From the IMG/VR virus record IMGVR_UViG_3300024308_000024, positions 47,816 through 111,815 of that record: a stretch of DNA of 64,000 nucleotides; one strand, given 5' to 3'. This DNA is from a virus. A program made the translations under genes and the position numbers. Below, one piece after another: positions 60,949-64,000 of the stretch; position 1 is the stretch's first letter, and every line of letters begins with the position of its first letter. The notes beneath the pieces were generated by a model that did no database searches, was not told where the DNA came from, and saw only the letters and a program-made list of their open reading frames with translations.

Positions 60949-60957
60949 GGGGGGGGG
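60949..60957 (+). promoter_or_regulatory. Nine-G ribosome binding tract
   Basis: The Shine-Dalgarno region of the gene at 60963 is an unbroken run of nine G six bases from the ATG. Runs of this length slip during replication and would change spacing to the start. Confidence 0.5.
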
Positions 60958-60962
60958 TTTAA

Positions 60963-61316
60963 ATGAACATCAAAATTACCGATCTGAAAGTAACCGCAGC
61001 ACATGCACAAATCACTGACCTCGCTGTCTGTATGCTCGATGGGACTCCTCTAGATCTTTCTCTAGAGTTATTCACTCAAGGGTGGTCGGATCACCAAGCC
61101 GTAAGTTTACGAGTCACTGGACTTTACAACGTCCAGTTGTGTTTTTGTGATCCCACGTTGATGATCAAAGCCAATAAATGGACAGGTAGTTTATTTTTAG
61201 AATGGGTAGGCGACCCACTTGGATTTACAATCGCTACGCCCGATGGGTTGGAATTTGTGCCCGTAGAGGTCAAGTTCAAACTTGCTGTTGAGTACACTTA
61301 TCGCGGAGGCGAGTAG
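60963..61316 (+). CDS. Hypothetical protein, 117 aa
   Basis: ATG 60963 behind the nine-G tract. Beta-rich, soluble; no motif recognised. Its last bases form part of the ribosome site of the following gene (GGAGGCGAGTAGA). Confidence 0.67.
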   Translation: MNIKITDLKVTAAHAQITDLAVCMLDGTPLDLSLELFTQGWSDHQAVSLRVTGLYNVQLCFCDPTLMIKANKWTGSLFLEWVGDPLGFTIATPDGLEFVPVEVKFKLAVEYTYRGGE

Positions 61317-61317
61317 A

Positions 61318-61797
61318 ATGGACAACGTCGTATCCATCACTAAGAACAAAGACTTTAGCGAAGCGGATATGCTTCGTCGTCGGTTACTTGAAGAAGACCA
61401 ACCCTTCGTGTATCAAGGGGTGTTCGTTACCCCTTTAGTAGGAGACCACGATATTCAGCTGAAAGAAACCGTTGCTTTAGAGTACGAAGAGACCGACACA
61501 GCCGATGGTTTAGTCAAAGAGTTTGTTCAAGCTGCTATTCCTCGGTTTGGCCTCACTCCATTCAACCACACGTGTTTCACTTTGTCCGCTACCGCCATGG
61601 GAGCACTTATCGGTTATTCGAAAAGTAAGATCTTGAAAGGGGAGTCCTTCTCTCCTTTTCAGGCGGTACTTGCAAAACAAACCGATGGTTCGTTCGTGTT
61701 GTTACTTGACACGGAGCTCTATGAAAATAAAGCTACTCGACTGATTAAATTCAGCCCAGTAGTGTTAAAACCTATACAGGAGACCACCCGTGAGTGA
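61318..61797 (+). CDS. Hypothetical protein, 159 aa
   Basis: ATG 61318 lies one base after the previous stop and follows GGAGGCG; a longer frame from 61282 is rejected. Acidic, mixed alpha/beta. Overlaps the exonuclease gene by 8 nt. Confidence 0.68.
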   Translation: MDNVVSITKNKDFSEADMLRRRLLEEDQPFVYQGVFVTPLVGDHDIQLKETVALEYEETDTADGLVKEFVQAAIPRFGLTPFNHTCFTLSATAMGALIGYSKSKILKGESFSPFQAVLAKQTDGSFVLLLDTELYENKATRLIKFSPVVLKPIQETTRE

Positions 61798-62650
61798 AGC
61801 AACCCAACACCCCCGTTTGAACCTACAGACACGGAACTTCCAAAAGGACGAAGTCTGTATCCAACTCAAGACAGACAAGTGGTACCACGAAAACTTCTTT
61901 GAAGGGCTACACATGCTCCTTAAAGGAGAAGTCGCACAGTTCGACTGGAAAGACGTCATGGTGGACATCGAGACGTTAGGACTGAGCTCACAAGCTGCGT
62001 TTGTAGAGATCTCCTTAGTGCAGTTTAATCGCTTTACAGGAGAGTCTGGTCTGTTCTTAAAAGTGCCGATTCGTTTAGACAGCTTACTCAAAGCGGGTTT
62101 AAAAATAAACGGTGGTACTGTAGCGTGGTGGTTAAGACAACCCGATACTACACGTCTTCCGTTATCTCGTACGTTAGAGAACGGGTTAGAGTTAGAAGAT
62201 GCGCTTCACCTCGTTGCGGTGTTCCTGAATGAAATCGGCAAAGACGCCGTCCTCTGGGGGAACGGCGCTCGGTTTGATTTAGGGATACTCGCGAATGCGT
62301 TTGAAGTCTCTGGTGTACCACTGCCATGGAAGTTCTTTAAAGAACTCGACGTCCGTACTGTCGTAGAAGTAGGGTATCTCTTTGGAATCAACCCGAAGAA
62401 AACTTTAACTTTCGAAGGAGAGCCTCACGACTCCCTGCACGATTGTTTCCACCAGATCAAGTACGTGAGTTTTATCTTGAGACAACTCAAAGCGGCTGGT
62501 GTGGCGTTCCAGTGGACGAATGACCAAATCCGCGAGTTAGCACTCCGCAATGGCTTTAAGTTAAAACCTCAACCCGACGGACAGGAAGACTTAAACCCAT
62601 ACGTGTACGGCTTTGCAAGGGCGTTGCGTCCTAATGGGAATCCAGAATGA
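61790..62650 (+). CDS. DEDDh 3'-5' exonuclease, DexA-like
   Basis: GTG 61790 after AGGAGACCACCC. Four acidic and one histidine position fit the DnaQ/DEDDh fold: D59 and E61 in M-V-D-I-E-T-L-G, D163 in N-G-A-R-F-D-L-G-I, H213 and D218 in P-H-D-S-L-H-D-C. The spacing and the motif I and Exo III forms are like phage T4 DexA and its relatives. Role: trimming single-stranded DNA or RNA; 286 aa, a little longer at the N-terminus than usual. Confidence 0.85.
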   Translation: MSEATQHPRLNLQTRNFQKDEVCIQLKTDKWYHENFFEGLHMLLKGEVAQFDWKDVMVDIETLGLSSQAAFVEISLVQFNRFTGESGLFLKVPIRLDSLLKAGLKINGGTVAWWLRQPDTTRLPLSRTLENGLELEDALHLVAVFLNEIGKDAVLWGNGARFDLGILANAFEVSGVPLPWKFFKELDVRTVVEVGYLFGINPKKTLTFEGEPHDSLHDCFHQIKYVSFILRQLKAAGVAFQWTNDQIRELALRNGFKLKPQPDGQEDLNPYVYGFARALRPNGNPE

Positions 62651-63000
62651 ACCAGAAGGTAGAAATAACCGTTGATAGTTTTGCGGTCGTAATGGTTGAC
62701 GAAAAGATAGGCGCCCGCAGGATTCCCGAAGAATCATTAGTGGTGCACTATCAAACTCAACTCCCGCTGGTAATACCAGTTTTTGAGTTAGGCTATCTTC
62801 ACGGTGAATTAGAGCACCAAGGAAAGAAAACTCCTTTCGTGTACACATTTAGCGTGATTCCAGTACCCAGTGACGTAACTAACTTCATTGTCGCTGGCGG
62901 TGCTGCTTCTTTTCTATCGGCTGGCCAGAATGCCTCGCAGGCCGATGTGAAGCTAACAGTTGAACCGGTACTCAAAGCTGCTGTAATTAAGGAGCAATAA
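62647..63000 (+). CDS. Hypothetical protein, 117 aa
   Basis: Starts on the exonuclease stop (ATGA). Soluble and beta-rich in the first half, A/S-rich in the second. No motif seen. Its end overlaps the ribosome site AAGGAG of the next gene. Confidence 0.67.
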   Translation: MNQKVEITVDSFAVVMVDEKIGARRIPEESLVVHYQTQLPLVIPVFELGYLHGELEHQGKKTPFVYTFSVIPVPSDVTNFIVAGGAASFLSAGQNASQADVKLTVEPVLKAAVIKEQ

Positions 63001-63004
63001 ACGA

Positions 63005-63538
63005 ATGAACGTAAATCCAAATCCTCAGCTAGTAGTCCTATCTATAGAACGGTATAAAGAACTACTCTCTTTAGTAGAGGAGAACTACCACGAAAGTCAA
63101 AGGGAGTTACTCCTCAGACGTGTGAAACGGCACGCTCGTAAGTTTAACACAAACCTTCGCAAAGAACGTTACGCTCAGCTGGTAAAAGACAGAGCGAAGG
63201 ACCGTAAACACAAACAGACAATGCGTCCGATCTTGCAATACCCGGCATATCTCCCTCTACCGAGAGCCTTACTGACAGACGTGGAACTTTTCCAGTTAAG
63301 TCCAGTCGGTTTATTTCACCTACACGGGTGGGAGCAGAAAGAGATCCGGTTCCATCACCGAGAAGGGCCGTTGGTGTTTGTCAGTGTGGATCGTGTCTTT
63401 CGCGGTACTGTGTTGTTATGCAAAGAGATGTTTAATGACCTACCGTCACGCCCGATCTCTGAAGTCATAGAGAAAACAAACACCCTAAATTGGTTTACCA
63501 AGGAATCCGAGATTCTAGCACAGCAGAAGGGTAACTAA
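63005..63538 (+). CDS. Hypothetical basic protein, 177 aa
   Basis: ATG 63005, five bases after the previous stop, with AAGGAGC upstream. A strongly basic stretch (about 40-75, R-R-V-K-R-H-A-R-K and further K/R) suggests nucleic-acid binding; the C-terminal half is mixed. Not recognised. Confidence 0.67.
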   Translation: MNVNPNPQLVVLSIERYKELLSLVEENYHESQRELLLRRVKRHARKFNTNLRKERYAQLVKDRAKDRKHKQTMRPILQYPAYLPLPRALLTDVELFQLSPVGLFHLHGWEQKEIRFHHREGPLVFVSVDRVFRGTVLLCKEMFNDLPSRPISEVIEKTNTLNWFTKESEILAQQKGN

Positions 63539-63541
63539 ACT

Positions 63542-63919
63542 ATGAATGTAAAAGTAGATTTAAAACGTTTTTCTATGGAGTTACTGACTCCCAGAAATCC
63601 TAGCACAGAAGTATCGAACATACCTGTGCTCAGAATCCAAACGCCGCTTCCTTTGGTTGCTAACGATGGTGACGTGTTGCAGATTCGTGCTATGGTGGAC
63701 TATCGCGGTGAAACTCACACAGCCGACTTTGAACTCACTGTGAATAGCAAGCGACAGGAAGTGAGCAGAGTACAAATACTTTGTCGTCCTGTTGTTGGCA
63801 CGCCGGTCCCAGAGATGTTTTTTACGACTAACGACGGATTGGGTGTTCGTACCACAAAACTAGGAGACCAGAATGAACATCACTTTCAATTCAGTCTCTG
63901 CTTTGGCAGAAGACGTTAA
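63542..63919 (+). CDS. Hypothetical protein, 125 aa
   Basis: ATG 63542, three bases after the previous stop. Beta-rich. The last 46 bases overlap the next gene in another frame, an unusually long overlap for this genome, so the frame's end might be shorter in relatives. Confidence 0.6.
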   Translation: MNVKVDLKRFSMELLTPRNPSTEVSNIPVLRIQTPLPLVANDGDVLQIRAMVDYRGETHTADFELTVNSKRQEVSRVQILCRPVVGTPVPEMFFTTNDGLGVRTTKLGDQNEHHFQFSLCFGRRR

Positions 63920-64000
63920 CCTACTGACGGTTGTATCGACCGAACTAATAAATACTCCGTTAGGCCAACCCAACGTCGTTCAATGCGATACGTACAACGG
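63873..64000 (+). CDS. Hypothetical protein, truncated by window end
   Basis: ATG 63873 after CTAGGAGACCAGA. The frame is open for the remaining 128 bases, so the gene continues beyond the window. Starts M-N-I-T-F-N-S-V-S-A-L-A-E-D; nothing else can be said. Confidence 0.6.
   Translation, partial: MNITFNSVSALAEDVNLLTVVSTELINTPLGQPNVVQCDTYN

Overview
This window is a stretch of a large tailed-phage genome, most likely a jumbo myovirus distantly related to the phiKZ group, infecting a Gram-negative host. The reasons are: an unusually long major capsid protein (714 aa), a 906-aa portal with an acidic tail, a DnaB-type helicase with a non-canonical phage P-loop, a probable fragment of a multisubunit phage RNA polymerase, a large tail-fibre locus, a GH108 endolysin and a spanin pair with Rz1 nested inside Rz (spanins imply an outer membrane). 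No tRNA, rRNA, CRISPR array, integrase or insertion sequence was recognised. Family names rest on motif reading and remembered gene order, not on searches.

Layout. 1-4200: end of a virion-like protein, small unknown genes and a NADAR-family protein. 4272-9095: four translationally coupled, probably structural genes. 9235-10141: two small genes and a structured non-coding RNA closed by a 13-bp terminal helix. 10162-12478 (minus): a membrane protein and the replicative helicase, split by a 386-nt ORF-less group I intron. 13154-27440: the head module, with major capsid protein, RNA-polymerase-like protein, CYTH protein, portal (minus), two virion proteins and a RuvC-like nuclease. 27524-37675: thymidylate kinase, an AAA+ ATPase, a membrane-protein cluster and many unknowns, two with a cysteine-hydrolase-like C-H-D pattern. 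37741-39571 (minus): spanins and a probable virion protein. 39644-54523: host-recognition locus with three related fibre proteins, a 2311-aa fibre, two Asp-box propeller proteins flanking it and a permuted papain-like protein. 54589-55457 (minus): endolysin and a small partner. 55458-55976: a non-coding divergent region with a G-quadruplex motif and seven consecutive hairpins. 55977-64000: a tight operon of small, mostly unknown genes including HTH, GNAT and DexA-like proteins; the last gene runs off the window.

Regulation. Seven intergenic sites share the pattern TCGAA, a short spacer, then TTTATAGGTATTTAATAT or a close variant, and are probably phage promoters. In nearly every case a short hairpin follows directly in the expected 5' leader. 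Most transcription units end in strong GC-rich hairpins, many followed by the bases TATGC. The arrangement terminator - TATGCCGTTTCGAA - promoter - leader hairpin recurs as a unit.

Most noteworthy: the group I intron that restores the helicase frame, the 389-nt structured RNA at 9708-10096, the hairpin array plus G4 at 55559-55941, the leader RNA before 15575, and the modular fibre locus.
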